From contig JALOTY010000049.1 in the NCBI GenBank assembly GCA_025457665.1, positions 1-38,632 on the forward strand: a stretch of 38,632 nucleotides of DNA. The letters run 5' to 3'. The DNA comes from Akkermansiaceae bacterium. Its GTDB lineage: Bacteria; Verrucomicrobiota; Verrucomicrobiia; Verrucomicrobiales; Akkermansiaceae. The number at the start of each line of letters is the position of its first letter. Position 1 is the stretch's first letter. This document shows positions 16,580 to 24,110 of this stretch, piece after piece. Position numbers and translations under genes: made by a program. Under the pieces are notes generated by a model. That model did no database searches. It saw only the letters and a list, made by a program, of their open reading frames with translations, and had not been told where the DNA came from.

Positions 16580-17062
16580 CTATTGGTCTCCGGGAACCCC
16601 AGGATTCCGATTGTTCAAGGCTGCTTTGCTGAGAATTCGGATTAAGATTTCCCTAAAACCCTCGCGGAGCTCTCTATCACCGACTTCGTGAAAGCTGACT
16701 GATAGTGGATCACCTCTTTCGTTAAAGATGAGCATTGAGGACGAACCGCCTTCCACAACGATGGAGAAGCCCCCGTAGACCTTGTTGAGAGCGACGAAAT
16801 CCCGATCAACACCGTCCTCAGAATCTCGAATTTGGCGCCTCGCATCCTCATTTATCCAATGGCTCAATCGCTTCATGAGGTCGACATCCGCTTTTTCGAT
16901 CGCTACTTCATTCGAACCAACTTTGGCAATAAATCCACCGTTCTCGCTTGGCGAAATCAACACAGTGATCTCCTCATCCCCCCTTTCCTCAGATGCCAGT
17001 GAGGACGATAAAAGCAGCAAAAAGACAAACGTCACTCTCACAAAATTTGGAAGATTTTTCAT
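16580..17062 (-). CDS. Small exported hypothetical protein in the low-GC patch
   Basis: The 160-residue product has a clear signal peptide (MKNLPNFVRVTFVFLLLLSS, cleaved near SLASEE). A mixed, charged mature domain follows with no motif I recognise; the middle (VDLMKRLSHWINEDARRQIR) is probably helical and the later VYGGFSIVVEGGSSSMLIF probably beta strands. The DNA here is visibly poorer in GC (about 47 % in a counted 60-base line) than the flanking genes, and codon choice is unlike metF or metX. It lies 91 bases downstream of a second small membrane or exported gene on the same strand and may be co-transcribed with it. The sequence at both ends looks like intergenic relic. Function unknown; recent acquisition is the inference. 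Confidence 0.65.
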   Translation of the reverse strand: MKNLPNFVRVTFVFLLLLSSSLASEERGDEEITVLISPSENGGFIAKVGSNEVAIEKADVDLMKRLSHWINEDARRQIRDSEDGVDRDFVALNKVYGGFSIVVEGGSSSMLIFNERGDPLSVSFHEVGDRELREGFREILIRILSKAALNNRNPGVPGDQ

Positions 17063-17153
17063 GGATTCCCAACTTCATTCTCGGACTTGTAATCGACCAA
17101 TCTGCCCTGTCCCCAATAACTTTGGAACAGCATTGGGCGGACATCAAGGATTC

Positions 17154-17534
17154 TCATGGAAAAGAAAAGCTAACGAAATCTTTCCCCCGCCAATTCCTGA
17201 CCCTGTCACAGAAGAGAAGGAAATCCTCTCGACTCCCAAAGACCACCGAGTGCTCCCTGGAACCTGAAGAACTGTTGATTCCCCACTCGCCGATCTCAAG
17301 CCCCTCAAACAGAGGGTAAAACTCGTCAATCAAACGAGACCCTTCCTCGACGTTACCCTCAAATCTATAGTACACCCCGGAAACCTGCAAATAGATGTTG
17401 ACTGAGCATGGCCCATTGACACCTTGATCCTCCTTAGAAAGCCTTTCCTGCCAGATTCCCGTCCAGGAGACTGATAAGAATGATACGAGCAACATCATCA
17501 AGATCATCAAAGAGATCGTTACTATGTTTTTCAT
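17154..17534 (-). CDS. Small membrane-anchored or exported hypothetical protein in the low-GC patch
   Basis: The 126-residue product begins MKNIVTISLMILMMLLVSFL, a signal anchor or signal peptide. A domain of about 95 residues follows, with strand-like segments (VNIYLQVSGVYYRFEGN) and a C-terminal REDFLLFCDRVRNWRG segment. I chose the ATG at 17534 because GGAG lies nine bases upstream, a rare good ribosome binding site in this window. The frame stays open upstream only to a TTG at 17612, which would give a polar 26-residue extension. It sits upstream of the 16580-17062 gene on the same strand and shares its low GC. No family was recognised. Together they may be a small transferred pair, but no toxin, antitoxin or immunity motif is visible. 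Confidence 0.6.
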   Translation of the reverse strand: MKNIVTISLMILMMLLVSFLSVSWTGIWQERLSKEDQGVNGPCSVNIYLQVSGVYYRFEGNVEEGSRLIDEFYPLFEGLEIGEWGINSSSGSREHSVVFGSREDFLLFCDRVRNWRGKDFVSFSFP

Positions 17535-18040
17535 TCTTGATGACTCCGAAGATTTATTTGCCTTGGGTGATGAATCAAATGGATTGAGGTGAGAAATCGT
17601 CTTGTATTTCAAACCACCCGAGGCGAACCGGAAGCCAGGGGGCGAAGGGGCTTGAACGCTTGAGGTGCATCCCTATCCGAGGTTCTGTCGATGCGACCTT
17701 CAGGTTCATGGGACATGGGATAAGGGCGACACCGTTGGGACCTTACTCTGGGCGCATCGGTTCCGTCAAGCCTGTTCTCCCGAGGGTCGCCACGAGTTTG
17801 AGCCCGTGAGGATCGGGGTGCTTGATGGACGGGATTGGAAGGATCGACCGGATGGGGCGCTTGAATGGCTTAGCGCGGAGCCTCTGCCATCCGTCCTACG
17901 ATCCCATTCATCCGATCCATCCTGCCCACCCTTTCCGCGCCGCCGCACGGGTGGACAAAGGGGGGTGAGGCTTCGGGAGTTTGCTTCGCAGATCGTCTCC
18001 ACTTGTCGAAGTGCCCCGGGCGGCCTACACAAGTCGCCCC
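17535..18040. other. Gene-free stretch upstream of metX
   Basis: These 506 bases hold no convincing gene. The one open frame across them (17665-18129, plus strand) reads as low-complexity Arg/Pro/Ser sequence and overlaps metX in another frame. The text contains repeated 'gatcc/ggatgg'-type words, for example around 17820-17850 and 17900-17925, as in other decayed intergenic sequence here. No SAM or SAH riboswitch core was found before metX. The boundary with the low-GC patch is near 17640. Confidence 0.5.
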
Positions 18041-19198
18041 GTGACCGCCGTTGCCACCCAGTTCGCCACTCTGCCCGACCTCAGCCTCCGCGAGGGCGGC
18101 ACGCTCGTGTCCCCCGTTCTCGCCTATGAGACCTGGGGAACGCTCAACGAGGACGGCAGCAACGCCATCCTTCTCTTTCACGCCCTCTCCGGCAGCCATC
18201 ACGCCGCCGGCACGAACCCAGCGATCCCGGGAATCGGCGACCGCTGGCAACCGGAAATGCACGAAGGCTGGTGGAATGACTTCATCGGCCCGGGAAAAGC
18301 ACTGGATACCGACCGCTATTTCATCCTCTGCGCCAACGTCCTCGGCGGCTGTTACGGCTCCACCGGGCCCTCGTCCATCGATCCCGCCACCGGCAAACCC
18401 TACGGCTCGCGTTTCCCCCATCTGACTGCGGCCGATCAGGTCGCCGCTCACGCCAGCCTTCTCGACCTGCTCGGCATCCAGCGGCTCCATGCCGTCGTCG
18501 GCCCATCGGTCGGCGGGCTGCTGGCCCTCACTTTCGCCACCCGCCTGCCCGAGCGCGTCGGCCGTGTGATTTCCATCGCCGCAGGCTACAAGACCACCGT
18601 CCTCAACCGCCTCATCCTTTTCGAGCAGATCCTCGCCATCGAGAATGACCCCTTCTTCCACGGCGGCGACTACTATGAAAACGGCCATCCCGCTTACGGC
18701 CTCGCCCTCGCGCGGATGATTTCCCACAAGACCTTCGTCCACCTCGATGCCTTCGAAAGACGGGCCCGGGCGGACGTCGTCCAGGACTCCGAATCGCTCG
18801 CCTGGTACCGGGTGCGCGACCAGTTCCAAAGCTACATGCTCCATCAGGGGAAAAAGTTCGTGAAACGCTTCGATGCGAACACCTACCTGCGAATCATCGA
18901 TCTCTGGTCGAAATTCGATGGTGCCCACGAAGGCGACGCCCCCGGACCAGCGGAGCTTTTCGCCCGCTGCCAGCAGGCGGGTCAGCAGTGGCTGATTTTC
19001 TCGATCGATTCCGATTTCTGCTTCTACCCCGAGGAGCAGGGGGAACTCTCCGGCCACCTGACGGCCTCCGGCACGTCCACCATGCACATCACCGTGCATT
19101 CGGACAAAGGCCACGACTCCTTCCTCCTCGAACCGGCGCTTTACACCCCGCATATCTCCTGGATCCTCCAGCAGCCGGACCTCGCGCCCGCGGTCTGA
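18041..19198 (+). CDS. metX: Homoserine O-acetyltransferase (MetX family)
   Basis: This alpha/beta-hydrolase-fold enzyme acylates homoserine for methionine synthesis. From the GTG at 18041 it has 385 residues, the normal length. Visible family features are YETWGTLNEDGSNAILLFHA near the N-terminus, SHHAAGTNP, the NVLGGCYGSTGPSSIDPATG oxyanion region, the nucleophile S156 in VVGPSVGGLLAL, and the acid and base of the triad in FSIDSDFCFYPEEQ and KGHDSFLLE. The start is uncertain: the frame is open to a TTG at 17981, but the GTG gives the expected beginning (MTAVATQFATLPDLSLREGG). Whether it uses acetyl- or succinyl-CoA cannot be told safely from sequence. With metF it forms a loose methionine neighbourhood. 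Confidence 0.92.
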   Translation: MTAVATQFATLPDLSLREGGTLVSPVLAYETWGTLNEDGSNAILLFHALSGSHHAAGTNPAIPGIGDRWQPEMHEGWWNDFIGPGKALDTDRYFILCANVLGGCYGSTGPSSIDPATGKPYGSRFPHLTAADQVAAHASLLDLLGIQRLHAVVGPSVGGLLALTFATRLPERVGRVISIAAGYKTTVLNRLILFEQILAIENDPFFHGGDYYENGHPAYGLALARMISHKTFVHLDAFERRARADVVQDSESLAWYRVRDQFQSYMLHQGKKFVKRFDANTYLRIIDLWSKFDGAHEGDAPGPAELFARCQQAGQQWLIFSIDSDFCFYPEEQGELSGHLTASGTSTMHITVHSDKGHDSFLLEPALYTPHISWILQQPDLAPAV

Positions 19199-19242
19199 GG
19201 TTCGGGCGGATGAATGCCGCGGCAGGACCACCCCTGTGCCGG

Positions 19243-19280
19243 AAAAAGAATCGGGCAGGCGGATGTCCATCCCCCTGCCC
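19243..19280 (-). terminator. Rho-independent terminator after infA (minus strand)
   Basis: The arms GGGCAGG-C-GGAT (19253-19264) and ATCC-C-CCTGCCC (19269-19280) pair with a single C.C mismatch around a GTCC loop. On the minus strand the hairpin is followed by GATTCTTTTTCC. It lies about 40 bases past the infA stop, between convergent metX and infA, and could also stop plus-strand transcription weakly. Confidence 0.65.
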
Positions 19281-19321
19281 CTGAAATCAGCGAGCCTCCG
19301 GACGGCTCCGAGCTCTGGTAT

Positions 19322-19669
19322 TCAACCCAAGCGGAAGGTGATGCGAGCCTTGGTGACGTCGTAGGGAGACATCTCCATTTTCACACGGTCACCCACCACA
19401 AGGCGGATGAAACGCTTGCGCATCTTGCCCGAAATGTGGGCGAGAACTTCGTGGCCGCTGGGCAATTGCACGCGGAATTGGGTCCCGGCGAGCACCTGGG
19501 TGATCACGCCTTCCACCTCCACTGCCTTTTCCGAATCATCCTCTGCCGCCGCGCGGCGGCCACGGCCACCCCCGGGTCCACGGCCACGGCCAAAGCCGCC
19601 TCCACCGCCGCCTCTTCCACCGCGGCCGCCACCTCCACCACCTGGTCCCCGTCGATTTCCGTTACTCAT
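19322..19669 (-). CDS. infA: Translation initiation factor IF-1 with a Gly/Arg-rich N-terminal extension
   Basis: IF-1 binds the ribosomal A site during initiation. Residues about 46-115 are a standard single S1/OB-fold IF-1: VEVEGVITQVLAGTQFRVQL, GHEVLAHISGKMRKRFIRL, then GDRVKMEMSPYDVTKARITF. Ordinary IF-1 is about 72 residues and starts at this point. Here an extra 43 residues precede it (MSNGNRRGPGGGGGGRGGRG and on), made almost only of Gly and Arg in RGG/GRG units, with a short acidic AAAEDDSE linker. No internal ATG or GTG exists in frame near the core start, so the extension appears to be a real part of the gene. RGG-type tracts bind RNA in other proteins; a role here is inference. The gene stands alone, not in a ribosomal protein operon, between metX and msrA. 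Confidence 0.93.
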   Translation of the reverse strand: MSNGNRRGPGGGGGGRGGRGGGGGGFGRGRGPGGGRGRRAAAEDDSEKAVEVEGVITQVLAGTQFRVQLPSGHEVLAHISGKMRKRFIRLVVGDRVKMEMSPYDVTKARITFRLG

Positions 19670-19781
19670 GTGTCGTCAATGCGCCATGGGGCGCGCGCTC
19701 CTTATTGCCAATGCCAAGAAACGATTCAATGGCAAAAACCACAAAGAACCGCCGACTTTCTCCGCAGACCCCGCCGCCACC

Positions 19782-20396
19782 TCAGTGATCCAGCTTCAGC
19801 TTGCGCAGCTTCGGCTCGATCACCGCCCGGCAGTAGCCATTCTTCGTCTTGTTCTGGAAATAGTAATTCTGGTGGTAGTTCTCCGCCACGTAGAAGACTC
19901 CGGCCTTGGTGATTTCGGTCACGATCGGGTCCTCGAAGTCCGCTGCCGCCGCTTTCTTCGATGCCTCGGCCACCGCCTTCTGCTCGTCGGAGTGATAAAA
20001 AATCGCCGATCGATACTGCGTCCCCACATCCGCGCCCTGGCGGTTCAGGGTCGTCGGATCATGCAGGTCCCAGAACCAATCGAGCACCTGCGATGCGGTG
20101 ATTTTCTTCGGATCGAACACCACCTGCACGACTTCCGCATGCCCGGTCGTCCCTTGGCAAACCTGCTCATAGGTCGGATCCACCACACTTCCCCCCATGT
20201 AACCGGAGGTCGCGGAGTAAACCCCATCGAGCTGACGATAGGCCGCCTCGATGCACCAAAAGCACCCTGCTCCCAGCGTGATCACTTCGGCACCCTCGGG
20301 AACCACGGGCTTTGGAGCAGGCTTTTTCTCTTCTTCGGACATGGCGTTACAGGAAGTGAGGATGGCGACGGCGAGGCACTGGAGGAAACTTTTCAT
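19782..20396 (-). CDS. msrA: Peptide-methionine (S)-S-oxide reductase MsrA, predicted lipoprotein
   Basis: MsrA repairs oxidised methionine residues. The catalytic motif GAGCFWC is present with nucleophile C45, together with GYMGGSVVDPTYEQVC, GHAEVVQVVFDP, GTQYRSAIFYH and the C-terminal NYHQNYYF, all in family order. In front of the domain is a signal peptide (MKSFLQCLAVAILTSC) with a lipobox ending at C16 and a polar Glu/Lys/Pro linker, so the enzyme is predicted to be lipid-anchored in the periplasm rather than cytoplasmic. Later cysteines (C80 region and GYC near the C-terminus) could resolve the disulfide. It lies 112 bases upstream of infA on the same strand. A surface repair role fits the exported-protein-rich lifestyle seen elsewhere in the window. 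Confidence 0.95.
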   Translation of the reverse strand: MKSFLQCLAVAILTSCNAMSEEEKKPAPKPVVPEGAEVITLGAGCFWCIEAAYRQLDGVYSATSGYMGGSVVDPTYEQVCQGTTGHAEVVQVVFDPKKITASQVLDWFWDLHDPTTLNRQGADVGTQYRSAIFYHSDEQKAVAEASKKAAAADFEDPIVTEITKAGVFYVAENYHQNYYFQNKTKNGYCRAVIEPKLRKLKLDH

Positions 20397-20528
20397 GATC
20401 GTGGACCGTCGGAGGTCGTGGGGGAAAGACTACACCCATCTCCGCTGCCGTAAAGGGGAGGAATCCATCATCCTTCCCCGGCCGCCGCGGGGAAATCCGG
20501 GCGACCGATTTTTCTATCGATTTTTCGA

Positions 20529-20558
20529 TTGTCAAAATCCCGGACTCCACCCTAAATC
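20529..20558 (+). promoter_or_regulatory. Possible promoter of tRNA-Phe
   Basis: TTGTCA (20529-20534) and TAAATC (20553-20558) are separated by 18 bases and resemble sigma-70 -35 and -10 boxes. Transcription would start about 20 bases before the tRNA. Placement supports it; the match to consensus is only moderate. Confidence 0.4.
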
Positions 20559-20584
20559 CGCGCCCACCTCTTCGGGGGCACCAA

Positions 20585-20660
20585 GGCTCGGTAGCTCAGT
20601 TGGTAGAGCAGCGGATTGAAAATCCGCGTGTCGGCGGTTCGATCCCGTCCCGAGCCACCA
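20585..20660 (+). tRNA. tRNA-Phe (anticodon GAA)
   Basis: The 76-base gene opens with acceptor strand GGCTCGG, pairing with CCGAGCC. It has a D arm (AGCTCAGTTGGTAGAGC), anticodon arm CGGATTGAAAATCCG with anticodon GAA, and T arm GGCGGTTCGATCCCGTC. The CCA end is encoded (20658-20660). It lies 95 bases upstream of priA on the same strand. Confidence 0.97.
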
Positions 20661-20755
20661 CCCCTCTCCCGCTTCACTTCCCGGAGCGCCTCGTTTTTCC
20701 CCCTCTATTCCTTGGCGTTTGTCCTCGCTTTGCCCTTGGATCGGCCAGGTCAGCC

Positions 20756-22981
20756 ATGCCCGCCGCCCGCGTCCTGATCGACGGTCCTTCGGAACTCGTC
20801 TTCGACTACGCCATCCCTGCCGGACTCCCCGTTCAGCCCGGTTGCCGCGTCCGCGTGCCCTTGCGGAACAAATCCTCCACCGGCACCGTCCTCGCCGTTT
20901 CCCACGACGACCCCACCGACCTCGGCTTCGCCCTCCGCCCGCTTCACTCGCTCACCGATCCCGAGCCCCTCATCACCCCCAAGCTTCTCGATCTCGCCCG
21001 CTGGATCGCGGACTACTACGTTTGTAGTATCGAAAGCGTCGTCCGCGTCCTCCTGCCCGAAGCCGTGCGCACCGAGGAAAACTCCGCCAAGACGCGCAAG
21101 GCCGTGGTCCTTCCCGCCCCTCCGGATCCCGTCATCCTCGAACAACTCGCCAAACGCGCGCCGAAACAGCACGCCATCCTCGCCATCCTCACCCACTCGC
21201 CGGACCACCAACTTCCGCTCGCCGACCTCGGCAGCGTCGCCGGTCCCTCGGTCAAGGCCCTCGCCTCACGCGGCCTCGTCGAAATCATCGATCAGGAAGT
21301 CCGCCGCGACCCGGATGCCGACGGCATCGATGAAATCCTCCCCACCACCGATCTGCCTCTGTCCGAGGAGCAGCAAGCCGCGCTCGATGCCATCCTCGCC
21401 ACCGCCGCCGATGCCACGCGCCGCCCATTTCTCCTCCATGGGGTCACGGGTTCAGGGAAAACCGAGGTCTATCTCCAGGCCGCCCGCCACATGCTCGATG
21501 CCGGGAAAACCGTGCTCGTCCTCGTCCCGGAAATTTCCCTCACCCCGCAAACCGTCCGCCGCTTCCGCGCCCGTTTCGCCCACATCCAGGACCAGGTCGC
21601 TGTCCTCCATTCAAACCTTTCGCAAGGCGAACGCTTCGATGAATGGCATCGCATCCGCAAGGGCAAGGCCCGCATCGTCATCGGTGCCCGCTCCGCCGTC
21701 TTCGCCCCGCTGCCGGACCTGGGACTCATCATCGTCGATGAAGAGCACGAAAACTCTTACAAACAGGATCAGGTCCCCCGCTACCACGGCCGCGATGTCG
21801 CCGTTCTCCGCGCCCACCTCGAAGGGGCCACCATCGTCCTCGGTTCGGCCACTCCATCCCTGGAGTCATGGCAGAATTCACTCGATGCCAAATATCATCT
21901 CGTCCGCCTGACCCATCGCGCCGATGGCCAGTCTCTCCCGCTCATCCGCGTCATTGATATGCGGCTTGAAGCAAAGAAACAGAAATCGAGGGACAGCTTT
22001 CTCTCCGACCGCCTGCGCAATGCCATCGAGGACCGCCTTGCGAAAAACGAGCAAACCATCCTCTTTCTCAATCGCCGTGGTTTCGCCCGCTCATTGCAAT
22101 GCCCCTCCTGCGGCCACGTCTGCCAATGCCCGCATTGCGCGCTCGCGCTGACCTATCATCGCACCGATGACCGCCTGATCTGCCATATCTGCGGACACCA
22201 GGCCGTCGTCCCGAGGAAATGCCCGGAATGCAAGGACCCCGCCATTGTGCTTCAAGGATTCGGCACACAGAAAGTCGAAGACGTTTTTCACAAGGTTTTC
22301 CCCACCGCCCGCATCGCCCGCATCGATGCCGATGCCCTGCGGAAAAAAAACGCCCTGCGCGATCTCCTCAACGCCTTCCGCGCCCGCAAGATCGATCTCC
22401 TCATCGGCACGCAGATGATCGCCAAGGGCCTGCATTTCCCGAACGTCACGCTCGTCGGCATCCTCAATGCCGACATCGGCCTCCACGTGCCCGACTTCCG
22501 CGCCGGCGAACGCGTTTTCCAGCTTCTTACCCAAGTCGCCGGGCGTGCCGGACGCGGTTCGCTCGAAGGCGAAGTCATCGTGCAGACCTTCACCCCGCAC
22601 TCGCCCAGCATCCAGTTCGCCCGTCATCATGACTTCGATGGCTTTGCCGAGCAGGAACTCGAAATGCGTCGCCATTTCCACTACCCACCCTTTTCCCGTT
22701 GCGCCCTCCTCACTGTCCGCTCCACCCACGAGCGCCGGGCCGAATTCACCCTGCAAACCCTCCACCGCCGCCTCAAGGAAACCCTCCCCAAAGGCATCGA
22801 TCTCGGCGAACCCCTCCCCAGCCCTCTCGTCAAAGCCCACGGCCAGTTCCGTTTCCAACTCATCCTCCGCGGCCCCAAAGCCCGCGTGCTCGCCCGCCAC
22901 GTCCAGCAGGTCCTCCAAAAGACCCCGCTCCCCGAAGACGTCACCGCCGTCTTCGACATGGACGCGCTGAGCTTCACTTGA
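20756..22981 (+). CDS. priA: Primosomal protein N' (PriA helicase)
   Basis: PriA restarts stalled replication forks by binding them, unwinding DNA and loading the helicase. The 741-residue product has the N-terminal DNA-binding domain (FDYAIPAGLPVQPGCRVRVP). The helicase core has Walker A GVTGSGKTEVYLQ near residue 230, the Walker B box VDEEHENSYKQ near 327 and GSATPSLES. Between the helicase lobes is the characteristic eight-cysteine zinc module at about 448-492 (CPSCGHVCQCPHC, then CHICGH and CPEC). Later motifs include GTQKVEDVF, GTQMIAKGLHFPNVTLVG and QVAGRAGRG. I chose the ATG at 20756; upstream codons to 20600 run back into tRNA-Phe and cannot be coding. No terminator was seen after the stop. 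Confidence 0.97.
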   Translation: MPAARVLIDGPSELVFDYAIPAGLPVQPGCRVRVPLRNKSSTGTVLAVSHDDPTDLGFALRPLHSLTDPEPLITPKLLDLARWIADYYVCSIESVVRVLLPEAVRTEENSAKTRKAVVLPAPPDPVILEQLAKRAPKQHAILAILTHSPDHQLPLADLGSVAGPSVKALASRGLVEIIDQEVRRDPDADGIDEILPTTDLPLSEEQQAALDAILATAADATRRPFLLHGVTGSGKTEVYLQAARHMLDAGKTVLVLVPEISLTPQTVRRFRARFAHIQDQVAVLHSNLSQGERFDEWHRIRKGKARIVIGARSAVFAPLPDLGLIIVDEEHENSYKQDQVPRYHGRDVAVLRAHLEGATIVLGSATPSLESWQNSLDAKYHLVRLTHRADGQSLPLIRVIDMRLEAKKQKSRDSFLSDRLRNAIEDRLAKNEQTILFLNRRGFARSLQCPSCGHVCQCPHCALALTYHRTDDRLICHICGHQAVVPRKCPECKDPAIVLQGFGTQKVEDVFHKVFPTARIARIDADALRKKNALRDLLNAFRARKIDLLIGTQMIAKGLHFPNVTLVGILNADIGLHVPDFRAGERVFQLLTQVAGRAGRGSLEGEVIVQTFTPHSPSIQFARHHDFDGFAEQELEMRRHFHYPPFSRCALLTVRSTHERRAEFTLQTLHRRLKETLPKGIDLGEPLPSPLVKAHGQFRFQLILRGPKARVLARHVQQVLQKTPLPEDVTAVFDMDALSFT

Positions 22982-23074
22982 TTGAGCGGATGTATTCGGG
23001 CTTCGATTCCTCAGCCCATAACAATAAAACTCCAAACAAATCATCTGGATAGCTGGGGGTCACAAACCGTCCTT

Positions 23075-23115
23075 GAATGCCAATCTTTCGTCCTAAGGAC
23101 GAAAGATTGGCATTC
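23075..23115. repeat. Long perfect palindrome 1 upstream of the AbiE locus
   Basis: Two perfect 20-base arms (left GAATGCCAATCTTTCGTCCT, 23075-23094; complement 23096-23115) surround a single A. Two further pairs and a G.T extend it to 23 positions. Its centre CGTCCT-A-AGGACG is nearly the same as in the second palindrome 91 bases away. No T-tract follows on either strand, so it is not an ordinary terminator. A GAGGAGGT sequence follows at 23116-23123 but has no start codon behind it. Confidence 0.9.
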
Positions 23116-23166
23116 GAGGAGGTAAGTCAAGAGCAAAAATCCGGAGATTTTTCTTGCGTTGTCTAA

Positions 23167-23205
23167 TCGGTGAGAACAACGTCCTTAGGACGTTGTTCTC
23201 ACCGA
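23167..23205. repeat. Long perfect palindrome 2, ending one base before the antitoxin ATG
   Basis: Two perfect 19-base arms (left TCGGTGAGAACAACGTCCT, 23167-23185; complement 23187-23205) surround a single T. The core CGTCCT-T-AGGACG repeats that of palindrome 1, but the outer arms are unrelated. The antitoxin start codon is at 23207. An operator for AbiEi autoregulation, which in characterised AbiE systems acts through promoter inverted repeats, is one reading; a mobile hairpin element is another. Confidence 0.9.
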
Positions 23206-23206
23206 C

Positions 23207-24100
23207 ATGAATTTTTCAAGAAGCTTGGCTCTTTCTCTTGGCGAAATAGCCGAACCAGTAGTGACGCGCTACCGCTTGGCATTGCTCGTTCACCATCTGT
23301 ATTCAACAAAAGTTTATCAGGGGGAAGTTCTGGACCGACTTGAATTGGAGCACGCAGGTCTGCCAGAATTCAATCGCGCGATCCGTAGCTTGGAAACAGC
23401 AGGCATACTCAAGGATCACCCGAACTTCCCGCAGAGGGTTTATCAGCTCCTGGGACGCAAGGAGGAAAACCCGGAAGAGGTGGCGTGCAGCATCGATCCA
23501 TTTTGTTACGTCTCGCACCTCAGCGCCATGAGCCATCACGGACTCACCCAGCGTCTGCCTTCAAAGCTGTTTCTCTCCGGCCCCGATGCCAAGCAGTGGA
23601 AACAAGAGGCGGAAAAACAGATGCAGAAGGATTTGGGAGAAGAACTCGACATCTACACCTCGGAAGGTCTCCCCCCTCTTGCTCGCATCAACATGACCCG
23701 CATCGGCAAAACCGAAATCCACCACTTCAACTCCATCCACTGGGGAGCATACCGGAATGTTCGCGGCAGGACGGTCCGGGTATCCACGATAGGCTGGACC
23801 TTCCTCGATATGCTGAGGAATCCTGAGTTGTGCGGAGGAATGCGCCACGTTATCGAGGTCTTCGAAGAACATGCGTCCAACTTCCTGCCTGCCATCATCG
23901 GCGAAATCGATCAGCACGGAGGACCGATTGACAAGGTTCGCGCCGGCTACATTCTCGATGAACGGCTGCGCCTTGGGGATCCGGCAATCGAGAAATGGGT
24001 GGCATTTGCGAAACGGGGTGGCTCACGAAAGCTTGACCCGACGGAGGAATACTTTCCGGCTTGGTCGGAAAAATGGTGCCTTTCCTTGAACATAGGTTGA
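23207..24100 (+). CDS. abiEi: Type IV toxin-antitoxin system antitoxin, AbiEi family
   Basis: The 297-residue product has an N-terminal winged-helix-like region (residues about 15-80: ...LVHHLYSTKVYQGEVLDRLE, then NRAIRSLETAGILK). The family signature follows: CSIDPFCYVSHLSAMSHHGL, meaning the 'YVS..SA...HGL' box, then LPSKLFLS. The C-terminal part has VSTIGWTFLDMLRNPELCGG, matching the 'TLLDLL..P...GG' box of AbiEi. AbiEi proteins repress their own promoter and counteract the AbiEii nucleotidyltransferase toxin, which follows here after 10 bases. The start ATG directly abuts a 39-base palindrome, and no Shine-Dalgarno sequence is available. The locus sits between priA and tRNA-Asp and looks like an accessory insertion. 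Confidence 0.85.
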   Translation: MNFSRSLALSLGEIAEPVVTRYRLALLVHHLYSTKVYQGEVLDRLELEHAGLPEFNRAIRSLETAGILKDHPNFPQRVYQLLGRKEENPEEVACSIDPFCYVSHLSAMSHHGLTQRLPSKLFLSGPDAKQWKQEAEKQMQKDLGEELDIYTSEGLPPLARINMTRIGKTEIHHFNSIHWGAYRNVRGRTVRVSTIGWTFLDMLRNPELCGGMRHVIEVFEEHASNFLPAIIGEIDQHGGPIDKVRAGYILDERLRLGDPAIEKWVAFAKRGGSRKLDPTEEYFPAWSEKWCLSLNIG

Positions 24101-24110
24101 TTCACCGACC

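Noticed and set aside
17640..18040. A SAM-responsive riboswitch before metX
   Set aside because: I looked for SAM-I, SAM-II and SAH-type cores in the 400 bases upstream and saw no matching conserved helices or loops.
17665..18129. A 154-codon plus-strand frame before metX
   Set aside because: It overlaps the metX start in another frame, reads as Arg/Pro/Ser-rich low complexity, and has no recognisable domain.
23116..23123. GAGGAGGT as a ribosome binding site
   Set aside because: No ATG, GTG or TTG lies within a usable distance downstream. The nearest frame, from a TTG near 23154, is only 18 codons and ends at the antitoxin start.
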